Below are positions 7,090-15,649 of a DNA stretch of 18,210 nucleotides, one piece after another. The DNA lies in assembly GCA_016932895.1 (NCBI GenBank), contig JAFGCA010000611.1:1-18210 (forward strand). The letters are read 5' to 3'. Positions within the stretch are counted from its first letter, which is position 1. Every line of letters starts with the position of its first letter. The position numbers and the translations under genes were made by a program. The notes beneath the pieces were generated by a model, which saw only the letters and a program-made list of their open reading frames with translations, searched no databases and had not been told where the DNA came from. The DNA is from Sedimentisphaerales bacterium. Its GTDB lineage: Bacteria > Planctomycetota > Phycisphaerae > Sedimentisphaerales > SG8-4.

Positions 7090-9351
7090 TCAAGACGAAC
7101 CGAGGGCCGGTTTCAAGTCGGGGGCGGAGAAGGCCATCGCGATCAGAGCGTCCTCCTCTTCAATGCGGCACTCGGCATCGCCGAATCGCCCGGTCCCCTT
7201 TCTCGGATTCATGATCACCTTGTCCTGCCGGCGGATGCCCAGCAGGATCACGGGATTGTTGTCATCGCGGTTCTGGTAGAGCATCTGCGCGCACTCGGCG
7301 AACGTCTTTCCCACGAACGCGTCGGGGAACGACTCGCGCGGGATGATGTAGATCTCATTTCCTTCGAAGGTGTACGTGAGCAAGTCCTTGTAGACCACGG
7401 AGAGCTGCTTGTTCAAGGCGCAGTGAGCCAGTATACCCACGCCGATTTCGGTGGTGCAGATCGTCTCATCGGCGCCGGCATCCCTGAGGTGCTGGCTGTT
7501 GTCGGAATTGACGACCTCGGCGATGATATGCGGGCGCCGGCGTTTGCACTCGCCCAGCAACGCCAGGACGATCATGGCACTCTTGGCGTCCGGGTCGGGG
7601 CTCTGGCCGTCGGCAAGCACAATCACGGTGTCGGCAAAGCTGACGCGCGCGCTCTTCAACGTGCCGTGCCGGATAGGATCTTCGCGGATGAAATGCACCT
7701 TGTTGAACGCCGGCATGCGCAACAGCTCCTTCTCGTCGAGCTGCTTGTTGTCCACGATCACGACGTCGGCATCGGGCCTTCCTTCCGGATGCCGCAATTC
7801 CGCGACCACTCTTTTGCCCCTCTCATTCCAGTTGCAGATGACAATATGATCGTGAATATCCCGGGGCATCTTCATCTCCTCTCTACGTAGAAAGGCGGCG
7901 GCAAACCGGCCCGCCACGGCACCAAAGAAGAACACACTCAAAACGAATATCAAAATCGAAATCACCCGGCCCGGCCAGGTGACCGGATAGCGGTCCTCGA
8001 AACCGCTGAGGATATAGATCGTAATCGACCAGAACGACTCGCCGATGCTCTCGAACGACCGGTTGTTGTACCGCTCGCAGAAGAACATGGCCAGCGCCCC
8101 CACCACGAAGAGGCAGACGAACGTGATGACCAGCCGCACGTGAATGTGCCTCTGCGTGACCCGCCGCAGGACCGCGCGGTACTTGAGGACGTAAAACAGC
8201 ACGACGAGGCACAAGCCGCTCCACAGGATGGTGGGCAAATAGTCGGACAAGGTCTTCTTGAGGAGTCCCTTCTCCAGGTAATACTCCCTGGATTCAGGGT
8301 GAATGGGGATGATCGGTCTCATCCGGTGATCGAGGATGCCGTAGAGGCCGTCGTCCAGAGAAAAATGGTATTTACTGAGGTCCACGCCGTTGATGTCGTG
8401 CGCGCCGGTGATGACTTTCTCTTTTTCAAAGATCAATCTTGTGAAGGTCTTGATGAAATCGGCCGGCACTCTTCGGCCTCGTGTTTTCGTGTCCTCAAAA
8501 CCCTTGCGCGCCACGAGAATCGCGCGCACGCCCACGGTTTTGACCGCCTTGTCCTGCGTGCTGTAGGTATGGGCCGGTATTTCCGTATAGACAAAATAGG
8601 GAAACTCCCGCATGAGCCGGTTGGCCAGCCCCTCGCCGATGGGAATGAGGGTGACGTAATCCTGGAGGGCGACGCCGTCGACTTTGCTGGTGAAGAGAGG
8701 CGTGGGGATTCCCGCCGTGACAAACGCGGCGTCCAGCTCGTTGGACAAGAGCTTGTCCCTGGCCTCGGCAAACTTGCAGCGGACATCCGTCAGATCCGAA
8801 CCTTCCCAGCCGTCCAGACGGAAGATGAGCGTGGCGCTGTTGCCGATATTCTCGGGCGGAGAGCCCGTACGGATCCTGCGGCCCTTCAACTGGTCGAGAT
8901 GCTCGATTCCGCTGCCGCGCGTCGCGACAATCTGGATCAGCTCGGTGTACAGGGAGGCGATGGCCAGCGCCTTGCTCGACGGCAGACTGAACATGGCCTC
9001 GCCATAGCGGAAGTAGTAGGCTGAATCATTCTGCACCAGGGCAAGATCGACCTGTTCCTTATCGACCAGGCGCAGGTTCTCGAGCGTGCCGCTGGTCTCG
9101 ACTACTTCGACGTCGACCTCGTTCGGAAACGCTTGTTCGATGACCTTCTTGATCCCACAACCGATGGGATAATAAACCCCCGTTTTGCTTCCCGTTGCCA
9201 GACGCAGGGTCGTTTTTTCGGCCGCAGCAGCGAAGGCGATGGTATGGCACAACACGACCAGGATGGCCATGGCCATCCGCCGGGACAATGCCTTGAAAAC
9301 GCCCCCCTTCGACGCCTCGTCCGCACTCATAAATCCTCGCAAGCGGTGCAT
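7090..9351 (-). CDS. TAXI binding protein - ion channel - RCK fusion
   Basis: A 753-residue three-part membrane protein. Residues 1-44 are a signal peptide (hydrophobic 27-43). Residues about 47-350 match the TAXI family of TRAP-type periplasmic binding proteins: LRLATGSKTGVYYPIGCGIK opens the domain, then VDLALVQNDSAYY and LKGRRIRTGSPPENIG. A membrane segment (372-390), a basic loop, and a two-helix channel unit follow: helix 405-425, pore loop 436-456, helix 462-484. The loop LSGFEDRYPVT aligns with TVGYGDxYPVT of K+ channels, but the second filter Gly is Glu. Residues about 498-745 form a TrkA-N/RCK pair (HIVICNWNERG; Rossmann glycine loop altered). Positive-inside charge gives a coherent topology: sensor outside, RCK inside. 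The ATG overlaps the upstream stop as TAATG; an ATG at 9330 with GAGGAT is an alternative. It is plausibly a ligand-gated ion channel; ligand and ion are unknown. Confidence 0.85.
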   Translation of the reverse strand: MHRLRGFMSADEASKGGVFKALSRRMAMAILVVLCHTIAFAAAAEKTTLRLATGSKTGVYYPIGCGIKKVIEQAFPNEVDVEVVETSGTLENLRLVDKEQVDLALVQNDSAYYFRYGEAMFSLPSSKALAIASLYTELIQIVATRGSGIEHLDQLKGRRIRTGSPPENIGNSATLIFRLDGWEGSDLTDVRCKFAEARDKLLSNELDAAFVTAGIPTPLFTSKVDGVALQDYVTLIPIGEGLANRLMREFPYFVYTEIPAHTYSTQDKAVKTVGVRAILVARKGFEDTKTRGRRVPADFIKTFTRLIFEKEKVITGAHDINGVDLSKYHFSLDDGLYGILDHRMRPIIPIHPESREYYLEKGLLKKTLSDYLPTILWSGLCLVVLFYVLKYRAVLRRVTQRHIHVRLVITFVCLFVVGALAMFFCERYNNRSFESIGESFWSITIYILSGFEDRYPVTWPGRVISILIFVLSVFFFGAVAGRFAAAFLRREEMKMPRDIHDHIVICNWNERGKRVVAELRHPEGRPDADVVIVDNKQLDEKELLRMPAFNKVHFIREDPIRHGTLKSARVSFADTVIVLADGQSPDPDAKSAMIVLALLGECKRRRPHIIAEVVNSDNSQHLRDAGADETICTTEIGVGILAHCALNKQLSVVYKDLLTYTFEGNEIYIIPRESFPDAFVGKTFAECAQMLYQNRDDNNPVILLGIRRQDKVIMNPRKGTGRFGDAECRIEEEDALIAMAFSAPDLKPALGSS

Positions 9352-9800
9352 TACTCCCCTTTGATCAAGTCAACGACCTGCTGGGAATCTTCGGCCGCGA
9401 TCAAGGCCCGACAGAACGCCTTGGAGCGCGCCAGCTTGGCCACTTCCGCCAGCGCCTCCACGTGCGGCCCCGACTGATCGGGCGCGGCCACCAGAAGAAA
9501 GAAGAGTTGCGTGGGCCGGCCGTCCAGCGAGTCGAACTCGATTCCCTGCGGAGCAATGCCCAGGGCGAGCTGCAAGCGCGAAACGGCGGTGGTCTTGCCG
9601 TGGGGCACGGCGATCCCCTCCTCCAGGCCGGTGCTCTGCTTGTACTCCCGTTCCTGCACGGCCTGGAGCACGGTGTCAAAATCATCGATCCGGCCCGCAT
9701 CCTTCAGGATCTGGACGAGCTCGCGCAAAACGTCCGCCTTGTCCTTCGAGACCAGCGGCGTCTTTACGACTTCCGGTACCATCAAGTCAATCAATGCCAT
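9351..9800 (-). CDS. PTS IIA domain protein, PtsN/fructose type
   Basis: A 149-residue cytoplasmic PTS EIIA type-2 protein (fructose/mannitol-nitrogen class), which accepts phosphate on a histidine. The signature TGLEEGIAVPHGKT has the phospho-acceptor His67. The N-terminal MALIDLMVPEVV resembles the start of PtsN. The domain is complete and stands alone, as in regulatory EIIA-Ntr rather than a sugar permease. No HPr, EI, IIB or IIC gene is in the window. The start is taken at the ATG at 9800, because GAGGAG lies ten bases upstream; an ATG at 9809 would sit one base from that site. It overlaps the channel fusion by one base (TAATG), so the two are very likely made together. In E. coli EIIA-Ntr binds TrkA and KdpD; a similar role toward the neighbouring RCK channel is inference. 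Confidence 0.9.
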   Translation of the reverse strand: MALIDLMVPEVVKTPLVSKDKADVLRELVQILKDAGRIDDFDTVLQAVQEREYKQSTGLEEGIAVPHGKTTAVSRLQLALGIAPQGIEFDSLDGRPTQLFFLLVAAPDQSGPHVEALAEVAKLARSKAFCRALIAAEDSQQVVDLIKGE

Positions 9801-9861
9801 TACCAACATTCTCCTCGTAGTTCACGTGTGAAGGCAACTGCCAGCCCTTGGTAGCGCGGGC

Positions 9862-10350
9862 TTATGCCAGGGACTCGTACAACTGCCAGACCCGTTCTTC
9901 ATCTTTCACGATCAAAACGGAACAGGGCACCGTGCGCATGGCCCGCTCGGCCTCGTCGTAAAACTCGTCTCTCCGGCTGCGGATGCGCGACAGCTCCCCC
10001 ACGACAAGGAGGTCCACGTCGTACTCGCGGACGGCGTCCAGAACCTCCTGGTGGACGCTGCCCCGGCTGCGCCTGGTCACGATGGGCACGCCCTTCTTCT
10101 GCGCCAGGTCGGTGACGTAACGCAGATATCGGTCCGCGTCGGCTTCCATGTCGTGCTCGTATTCGACCCGCTCGTCCCGAAGGAAGATGCGGGCCTTCAG
10201 CAGGTCCTCCACGGCGCGGGTGTTGACCACGTACTGGGCGATCAGCTCGGCTCCCGAAAAGGACGCCAGGCAGATGGCGTACTGCGCCGCCGTGACAGCC
10301 TGCTCCGTGCCGTCGATGTAGACCATGATCTTCCTGAGGGGTTTACCCAC
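9862..10350 (-). CDS. UspA-family universal stress protein
   Basis: A 162-residue single-domain universal stress protein with the alternating alpha/beta fold of the family. It opens with IMVYIDGTEQAVTAAQYAIC (residues 8-27), where Asp13 sits at the usual nucleotide site. It ends with DVDLLVVGELSRIR and VPCSVLIVKDEE. The ATP-binding motif G-x2-G-x9-G-S/T is not kept: after Gly118 the second glycine is Ser121 and no GS pair follows. It is therefore probably a non-ATP-binding (UspA-like) member. It starts at a GTG with GGGAGG six bases upstream and overlaps the ATPase subunit D stop by 8 bases, placing it firmly in the same operon. Its target is unknown. Confidence 0.88.
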   Translation of the reverse strand: MGKPLRKIMVYIDGTEQAVTAAQYAICLASFSGAELIAQYVVNTRAVEDLLKARIFLRDERVEYEHDMEADADRYLRYVTDLAQKKGVPIVTRRSRGSVHQEVLDAVREYDVDLLVVGELSRIRSRRDEFYDEAERAMRTVPCSVLIVKDEERVWQLYESLA

Positions 10351-10996
10351 GATTGGCCTCCCGCGTTCTGAGCCGCTCCCTGTCCAGTCTCTCCTTGACC
10401 GTCTTCATCAGGACGAACATGTCCCGCTCGTTTTCTTCGAGCCGGCCCTCGATGAAGTGAACGGTTTCCTTCAGGTCAGGGATGGCGATTTTCTCCAGGG
10501 CGTTCACCTTTCGGATGGTGCGCTTGACTTCGTTGGCCAGCCGGAGCACGGAGATTTTCAGCTCCGAGAGCTTGCCCAGCAATTCGAGCGCCGCCTTAAA
10601 CGAACCCAACGCACTGTCGATCCAGAAAGTGGTGCCCATCGGACTGGCATACGGCGGATGCTCCTCGAATTTCGTATCGACCACAGGCAGGCTCACGCCC
10701 ATGACCCTTCTGGAACGAACCGTAATGTCGGTGGTCATGTTCACCGCTCCGGTGAGATACTGAACCTTGAGCTTGCCCATATCAAAGACAGCTTCTTCCA
10801 GGGCTTTATACGCCTTTGCCAGCGCCGTTTCAACCCGGTTCTCGTGTTCCACCGCCTGGTCGACGAGCGACAGGAGCTCGACAATCAGAATATTTCGCTT
10901 CTGGTCCAGAAGCTCATACCCCTGTTGCGCGAAGACGAGGTCGTTGCGCAAGTTGAGCAGATTGGTCTTCGTCGGTGCGTAATTGTACTGCGCCAT
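10343..10996 (-). CDS. atpD: V/A-type ATPase subunit D (central stalk)
   Basis: A 217-residue subunit D, the long coiled-coil rotor axle that passes through the A3B3 head of V/A-type ATPases (equivalent to gamma of F-type). Family features are the N-terminal APTKTNLLNLRNDLVFAQQG (residues 7-26), GYELLDQKRNILIVELLSLV, and the C-terminal helix TIRKVNALEKIAIPDLKETV. Length is normal (about 200-220). It follows subunit B by 12 bases and overlaps the UspA-family gene. The gene name follows V-type usage (also ntpD) and should not be confused with F-type beta. Confidence 0.93.
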   Translation of the reverse strand: MAQYNYAPTKTNLLNLRNDLVFAQQGYELLDQKRNILIVELLSLVDQAVEHENRVETALAKAYKALEEAVFDMGKLKVQYLTGAVNMTTDITVRSRRVMGVSLPVVDTKFEEHPPYASPMGTTFWIDSALGSFKAALELLGKLSELKISVLRLANEVKRTIRKVNALEKIAIPDLKETVHFIEGRLEENERDMFVLMKTVKERLDRERLRTREANRG

Positions 10997-11008
10997 GATC
11001 CGTGCCTG

Positions 11009-12409
11009 CTATGCTCCGTAGAATTTCTCGATTTCCTCTTCCGTAATGCGGTGCAGCTCGCCGACCGGCAGCAGCCGCAAGACTTCCCAGCCCAGATCCA
11101 GGGTCTGCTCGATACTGCGATCTTCATCCGTACGCTGCGAGATGAACTTTTGCTCGAAGGCGGCGCCGAATTCCAGGTAGTTGTGATCCAGCGGCGTCAG
11201 CTCCTCTTCCCCGATCACGGAGGCGAGGTTGCGGACGTCCTTGACGTGGCTGTACGCCGCAAAGAGCTGGCTGGCGAGATGGGGGTGGTCCTCCCGGGTC
11301 ATCCCCTCGCCGATCCCGTCCTTCATCAGGCGAGACAGCGACGGCAGCCCCGCCACCGGCGGATAGATCCCCCGCCCGTCCATCTCTCGCTCGAACACGA
11401 TCTGGCCCTCCGTGATGTACCCGGAAAGATCGGGGATGGGATGAGAGATATCGTCGTTCGGCATCGTCAGAATGGGCAGCGACGTTATGGAGCCCTCATG
11501 GTCCTTGAGCATTCCGGAGCGCTCGTACAACTCCGCCAGGTCGGAATAGAGGTATCCGGGATACCCTTTCCGGGAGGGAATCTCGCCGCGAATCGTCGAG
11601 ATCTCGCGCAGCGACTCGCAGTAGTTGGTCATGTCCGTCATGATCACGAGCACGTGCATGTTCTCATTGAACGCCAGGTGCTCGGCGAGCGTCAGAGCCG
11701 TCCGGGGCGTGATCAGGCGCTCGATGGAAGGATCGTCGGCAAGCGAAAGAAACAGGGCCACATTGTCCAGCACGCCGCTCTCTTCAAACGAGTGCGTGAA
11801 GAACCGGGCCACGTCGTGCTTGACCCCCATGGCGGCGAAGACGACGGCGAACTCGGTGCGGGAGCCGCGAATCTTCGCCTGCCGGGCGATCTGCGCGGCC
11901 AGCTCGTTGTGAGGCAACCCGTTGCCCGAGAAAATCGGCAGTTTCTGCCCGCGAATCAGGGTGTTCATACCGTCGATCACGGAAATGCCCGTCTGGATGA
12001 AATCGCGCGGATACTGCCGCGCGGTGGGGTTGATGGCCATGCCGTTGACGTCCAGCTCGATATCGCCGCGCTGCGGGGGCCCGCCGTCGATGGGAAGGCC
12101 CAGGCCGTTGAAGACCCGCCCCAGCATCTCGCGGGAAACCGAGATCGTCAGCGGCTCGCCACAGAACCGGATCCGCGTGCCGGGAAGGGTCAGACCGGAG
12201 GTCCCCTCGAAGATCTGCGCCACGACGACGTGCGTGGAGGATTCCAGAACGATCCCGCGTCGCACGTGACCGTCCTTGTCGACGCACTCGATGAGCTCCC
12301 TGTACCCGACGGGATGCGTCTTGCTGACGAAGACCAGCGGGCCGTCGATCTTGTCCACGCCGATGTACTCCCGGCCGGCCAACAAACGTCTGTCTCTCGC
12401 CTCAAGCAT
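11009..12409 (-). CDS. atpB: V/A-type ATPase subunit B (non-catalytic)
   Basis: A 466-residue regulatory B subunit that alternates with A in the cytoplasmic head of the rotary ATPase. Typical marks are [20 protein letters not shown] (about 141-160), followed by [17 protein letters not shown], the degenerate P-loop of B subunits without [23 protein letters not shown] and [18 protein letters not shown] are also present. It is full length. ATG at 12409 with GGAGG six bases upstream; it overlaps the end of subunit A by 8 bases, so the two are probably translated in step. Confidence 0.95.
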   Translation of the reverse strand: MLEARDRRLLAGREYIGVDKIDGPLVFVSKTHPVGYRELIECVDKDGHVRRGIVLESSTHVVVAQIFEGTSGLTLPGTRIRFCGEPLTISVSREMLGRVFNGLGLPIDGGPPQRGDIELDVNGMAINPTARQYPRDFIQTGISVIDGMNTLIRGQKLPIFSGNGLPHNELAAQIARQAKIRGSRTEFAVVFAAMGVKHDVARFFTHSFEESGVLDNVALFLSLADDPSIERLITPRTALTLAEHLAFNENMHVLVIMTDMTNYCESLREISTIRGEIPSRKGYPGYLYSDLAELYERSGMLKDHEGSITSLPILTMPNDDISHPIPDLSGYITEGQIVFEREMDGRGIYPPVAGLPSLSRLMKDGIGEGMTREDHPHLASQLFAAYSHVKDVRNLASVIGEEELTPLDHNYLEFGAAFEQKFISQRTDEDRSIEQTLDLGWEVLRLLPVGELHRITEEEIEKFYGA

Positions 12410-14180
12410 GCAGCGCCTCCAACTGGTCCATCGAACGCTCCATGCGGGCTTCGATCTTGTCGAAACGGGAAAGGTCGTCGTTGGGTATCGAAAATTTCAT
12501 TCGTACGATGTCCTGATATACTTTCATCTTCCGCAGCGCCACCAGGGTCGCTCCGCTCTTGATCGCCGCTTGCCCGCGCTGCCAGTACGCCACGATAATG
12601 TGCAGCATCCTGGCCTGCTTCCGGACGATGCTGAACGCATCGATTTTGTCATAGGCATTCTGCTGCAGAAAGGCGTTTTTGAACAGCGTGCACACTTCGA
12701 GGATGAACCGCTGGGTGTCGGGCAACGCATCGGGCCCGACTAATTTGACGACCTGTTGCAGGCGGACTTCCTTGTGCAGCAGTTCCATGATGGCGGTCCG
12801 GTCGGCGCGCCAGTCCGCACTGACGTCCCGCTCCCACCAGGCAGCCACCTCGGTGAGATACTCGCTGTAGCTGTCGAGCCAGGAGATCGCCGGATAGTGC
12901 CTGGCGTTGGCGAGGTTTCGGTCCAGGGCCCAGAAACACCGGATGAAGCGCTTGGTGTGCTGGGTCACGGGCTCGGAGAAATCACCGCCGGGCGGGGAGA
13001 CCGCCCCGATGATCGTGACGGAGCCCTTGTCCCCAACGAGCGTCTCCATGTAGCCGGCGCGTTCGTAGAACTCGGCGATCTTCGTCGGCAGGTAGGCGGG
13101 GAACCCCTCCTCGGCGGGCATTTCTTCCATCCGGCCGGAAAGCTCGCGCAACGCTTCGGCCCACCGCGAGGTGGAATCCGCCATCACCGCGACATGGTAG
13201 CCCTGGTCGCGGAAGTACTCCGCCATCGTGATGCCCGTGTAGATACTCGCCTCCCGCGCCGAGACCGGCATGTTCGAGGTGTTGGCGATCAGGATGGTCC
13301 GCTCCATAAGGGACCGGCCGGTTCTCGGGTCCACCAATTTCGGGAATTCCGTCAGGACGTCGGTAATCTCGTTGCCGCGTTCCCCGCAGCCGATGTACAC
13401 GATCAGATCGGCGTCACACCACTTGGCGACCGCCTGCTGCGTCATGGTCTTGCCGGTGCCGAAGCCGCCCGGAATGGCGACGGTCCCGCCCTTGGCGGTG
13501 GGGAAAAGCGTGTCGATCACCCGCTGGCCGGTGATAAGCGGAATCCCGAGAGGCAGGCGGCTCCGCGCGGGCCGCTGAACGCGGATCGGCCACCGGTGCA
13601 TCAGGTAGAGGGGCTGCGTTTCTCCGCGGTCGGTCCGCAAAACCGCAATCACGTCTTCGACGGTGTACCGCCCTTCCGGCACGACCGATTCGAGTGTTCC
13701 GCCGGTGCCGGGGGGAACGAGGATCCGGTGAAGAAGGTTCTGCGTCTCCTGCACAGTGCCGAGGATCGCTCCGCCGGAAACGCGCTGTCCCTCCTTGACC
13801 GAAGGGACGAAAGGCCACGTCCGCTCCCGGTCCAGCGAGGGGACGGTCATTCCCCGCTCGATATACACGCTCGACACCGCCCGGATGGCTTCCAGCGGCC
13901 TCTGAATGCCGTCGTAGACCGTCCCGATCATTCCCGGGCCCAGTTCCACGGACAAGGGCATTCCCGCGCCGTACACAGGGTCATGCGGAGCGACACCCGT
14001 GGTGTCCTCGTAGACCTGAACGACGGCGCTGTCGATCTCGAGCTTAATCAGCTCGCCAACGAGCCGGTCCCGACCGACGCGGACCAGCTCGAACATCTCG
14101 GCGTCCGTAATCCCCATCACCTCGATGACGGGGCCGTCAACCCTTTTGACGCGTCCTATGATCCGGTCTTCTATTGCCAT
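12402..14180 (-). CDS. atpA: V/A-type ATPase catalytic subunit A
   Basis: A 592-residue catalytic subunit A, which hydrolyses or makes ATP in the V/A-type head. An N-terminal beta barrel (about 5-70) is followed by the A-specific non-homologous insert (about 110-185) and the nucleotide domain. The Walker A loop is GGFGTGKT (residues 238-245), where most relatives have GPFGSGKT or [28 protein letters not shown], the Walker B region [18 protein letters not shown], and [16 protein letters not shown] are all intact. Length matches the family (about 580-600). The start is taken as the ATG at 14180; a GTG at 14186 overlapping the subunit E stop is an alternative. Ribosome binding site poor, coupling to E likely. 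Confidence 0.95.
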   Translation of the reverse strand: MAIEDRIIGRVKRVDGPVIEVMGITDAEMFELVRVGRDRLVGELIKLEIDSAVVQVYEDTTGVAPHDPVYGAGMPLSVELGPGMIGTVYDGIQRPLEAIRAVSSVYIERGMTVPSLDRERTWPFVPSVKEGQRVSGGAILGTVQETQNLLHRILVPPGTGGTLESVVPEGRYTVEDVIAVLRTDRGETQPLYLMHRWPIRVQRPARSRLPLGIPLITGQRVIDTLFPTAKGGTVAIPGGFGTGKTMTQQAVAKWCDADLIVYIGCGERGNEITDVLTEFPKLVDPRTGRSLMERTILIANTSNMPVSAREASIYTGITMAEYFRDQGYHVAVMADSTSRWAEALRELSGRMEEMPAEEGFPAYLPTKIAEFYERAGYMETLVGDKGSVTIIGAVSPPGGDFSEPVTQHTKRFIRCFWALDRNLANARHYPAISWLDSYSEYLTEVAAWWERDVSADWRADRTAIMELLHKEVRLQQVVKLVGPDALPDTQRFILEVCTLFKNAFLQQNAYDKIDAFSIVRKQARMLHIIVAYWQRGQAAIKSGATLVALRKMKVYQDIVRMKFSIPNDDLSRFDKIEARMERSMDQLEALHA

Positions 14181-14182
14181 GG

Positions 14183-14824
14183 TCACTTGTCATCCGCGAA
14201 TAAGACGTCATAAATCAACTTGCGCATCTCCTGCTGACGGCGCGACATTCGGGTACGAACCTGATTGTTGAAGGCGGTCCGCCCGTCGGCAGCGGTCAGG
14301 ACGACGCCCTGAGCCGGTAAGGGATGGTCCGCAGACAGCGTGATCTCCATCTCGCCGCCGGTCCGCGCCCGGACCTTCTGGCGCACCTCCGCAAGCATCT
14401 GGTCATCGATCAACCCCCGCTCACTTTCGGAGGCATTGACGTGAGCGGCCTTCGCCCCCAATCCGACGGCGGCCTCTACGATCCAGTTCATCAAGACGGC
14501 TCTGTACCCGGCATCGCCCATCAAGGCAGACAGCTTCTCCTCCACGCGGGCCATGATCTGCCGCATGGCAAGCTCGCGGGCGTGCATGGCCCGGCGTCTG
14601 ACCTCGAGATCCACAGCGGACCGCTGCGTTTTCAACACGGCCTCCGCCCGGGCTTGCGCCTCTTTTTGGGCCTCCTGCAGGATCGACTCGACCTGCCTGC
14701 GTGCCTGCTCTCGTTTCTCCGCCGCCCGGTCCTGCGCCTCCTTCCGGATCGCCTCGGCTTCGAGGCGCGCATCGGCCTCGATATCGGAAATCAAGGCGGC
14801 TTTCTCTTTTTCTACAGATTCCAT
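14183..14824 (-). CDS. atpE: V/A-type ATPase subunit E (peripheral stalk)
   Basis: A 213-residue subunit E of the peripheral stalk that holds the head against rotation. The first 80 or so residues are a charged Lys/Glu/Ala-rich coiled coil ([20 protein letters not shown] and on). The C-terminal globular part contains RYxVLM-like [15 protein letters not shown] and [20 protein letters not shown], the G-G-x-x-x-x-x-x-D-G-x-x-x-x-x-N type end of subunit E. ATG at 14824 with AGGTG about nine bases upstream. It ends 2 bases before the ATG of subunit A. No partner G/H subunit gene is seen within the window. Confidence 0.9.
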   Translation of the reverse strand: MESVEKEKAALISDIEADARLEAEAIRKEAQDRAAEKREQARRQVESILQEAQKEAQARAEAVLKTQRSAVDLEVRRRAMHARELAMRQIMARVEEKLSALMGDAGYRAVLMNWIVEAAVGLGAKAAHVNASESERGLIDDQMLAEVRQKVRARTGGEMEITLSADHPLPAQGVVLTAADGRTAFNNQVRTRMSRRQQEMRKLIYDVLFADDK

Positions 14825-14891
14825 GGAGCGTTACACCTATTTCAAGCGTTGGCTCGTTCGCACCTCGACAATTGCACAAGACGCATGCATG

Positions 14892-15197
14892 TTAGAGCTT
14901 GATCCCGATGGCGGCGTTGACCATCTCCCGAATTCCCGGCCGGTCCGGCGGGTGCCCCCGCCGGTCCGGAATCTCCACGATCAGCGGAAAGGTCACGGTG
15001 AACAGGTACTTGTCCACAAGCGGCCGGATCATGTCGGCAATCGGCTCGGTCATGATAATGATACCGATGTCCTTGTCCCCAAGAGCCGTTTCGAAAGCGC
15101 GACGCGCATCCTCGGCCGTCTGCACGATCTGGCCCGACACGCCCACCAGCTCGAAGCCCAGGACGGTGTCTTCATCCCCTATGATGGCGTACCTCAT
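14892..15197 (-). CDS. atpF: V/A-type ATPase subunit F
   Basis: A 101-residue subunit F, the small Rossmann-like regulator that sits on the central stalk with D. It opens MRYAIIGDEDTVLGFELVGV. IGIIIMTEPIADMIRPLVDK and TFPLIVEIPDRRG are the usual F motifs. The start is placed at the ATG at 15197, seven codons inside a longer open frame that would run into the subunit K stop. AAGGTG lies about ten bases upstream. A 67-base gap separates it from subunit E with nothing recognisable in it. Confidence 0.92.
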   Translation of the reverse strand: MRYAIIGDEDTVLGFELVGVSGQIVQTAEDARRAFETALGDKDIGIIIMTEPIADMIRPLVDKYLFTVTFPLIVEIPDRRGHPPDRPGIREMVNAAIGIKL

Positions 15198-15204
15198 AAG
15201 CCGG

Positions 15205-15576
15205 CTACACCTTGCCAATGATCATCAGAGCGGTGATGAAGCCGAAGATAACGAGTCCCTCGGCCAGCGCCACGAAGAGCAGGGCCTGCCCGGCAATCTG
15301 GGGCTTCTCCGCCACGGCGCCCATGGCGGCGGCGCCGACGTGCGAAATCGCGATCCCGGCGCCGATGGCACCCAGGCCGAAAGCGGCCGCCGCCGCGATC
15401 AGGCCGTACTTGACGTTCTCAGGCGACTTCACGTCCGATTCAACGACCTCATCGCCTTCCGAAGTCTGCGCAAAAGAAGGCGCACAAAAAACCGTCGCAA
15501 TGATAGCCATCACCGTGAAAAGCATGACCATGCTCTGCACGATGTGCTGTTTCAGTCTTCTTTGCGATTCATTCAT
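15205..15576 (-). CDS. atpK: V/A-type ATPase subunit K (rotor-ring proteolipid)
   Basis: A 123-residue ring subunit. It has an N-terminal hydrophobic stretch (about 14-36, ending APSFAQ) that looks like a cleavable signal peptide, a polar linker, then one helical hairpin. Helix 1 is GLIAAAAAFGLGAIGAGIAI and the loop is AEKPQ. Helix 2 is GQALLFVALAEGLVIFGF, with the ion-carrying Glu 14 residues after the loop Pro, the spacing of Enterococcus NtpK rather than of F-type c. The Na+ ligands of NtpK are not kept: Gln in helix 1 is Ile, and Thr after Glu is Gly. This favours protons as coupling ion (inference). ATG at 15576 with AAAGGA nine bases upstream. Two-helix mature form, not the four-helix duplicated form. 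Confidence 0.9.
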   Translation of the reverse strand: MNESQRRLKQHIVQSMVMLFTVMAIIATVFCAPSFAQTSEGDEVVESDVKSPENVKYGLIAAAAAFGLGAIGAGIAISHVGAAAMGAVAEKPQIAGQALLFVALAEGLVIFGFITALMIIGKV

Positions 15577-15649
15577 AGTGTCCAATCCTTTCCAGTTCCA
15601 TCGCATTCACTCCAATCAGACAATGACGAAAGCGGCTCTCTCATCCCGG

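Noticed and set aside
7090..9351. Reading the fusion as a plain TRAP transporter solute receptor
   Set aside because: No DctQ/DctM subunits nearby, and half of the protein is membrane pore and RCK, which transport receptors lack.
9351..9800. IIA protein as part of a sugar PTS permease
   Set aside because: No IIB or IIC domain in the protein or nearby genes; a regulatory PtsN-like role fits the context better.
10325..12562. 745-codon plus-strand open frame across subunits D and B
   Set aside because: Antisense shadow of clear V-ATPase genes; long only because the high GC content and codon bias suppress stops on the opposite strand. The translation has no recognisable domain.
12756..14213. 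485-codon plus-strand open frame opposite subunit A
   Set aside because: Same antisense effect: rich in Arg, Gly, His and Pro, no domain, no start signal.
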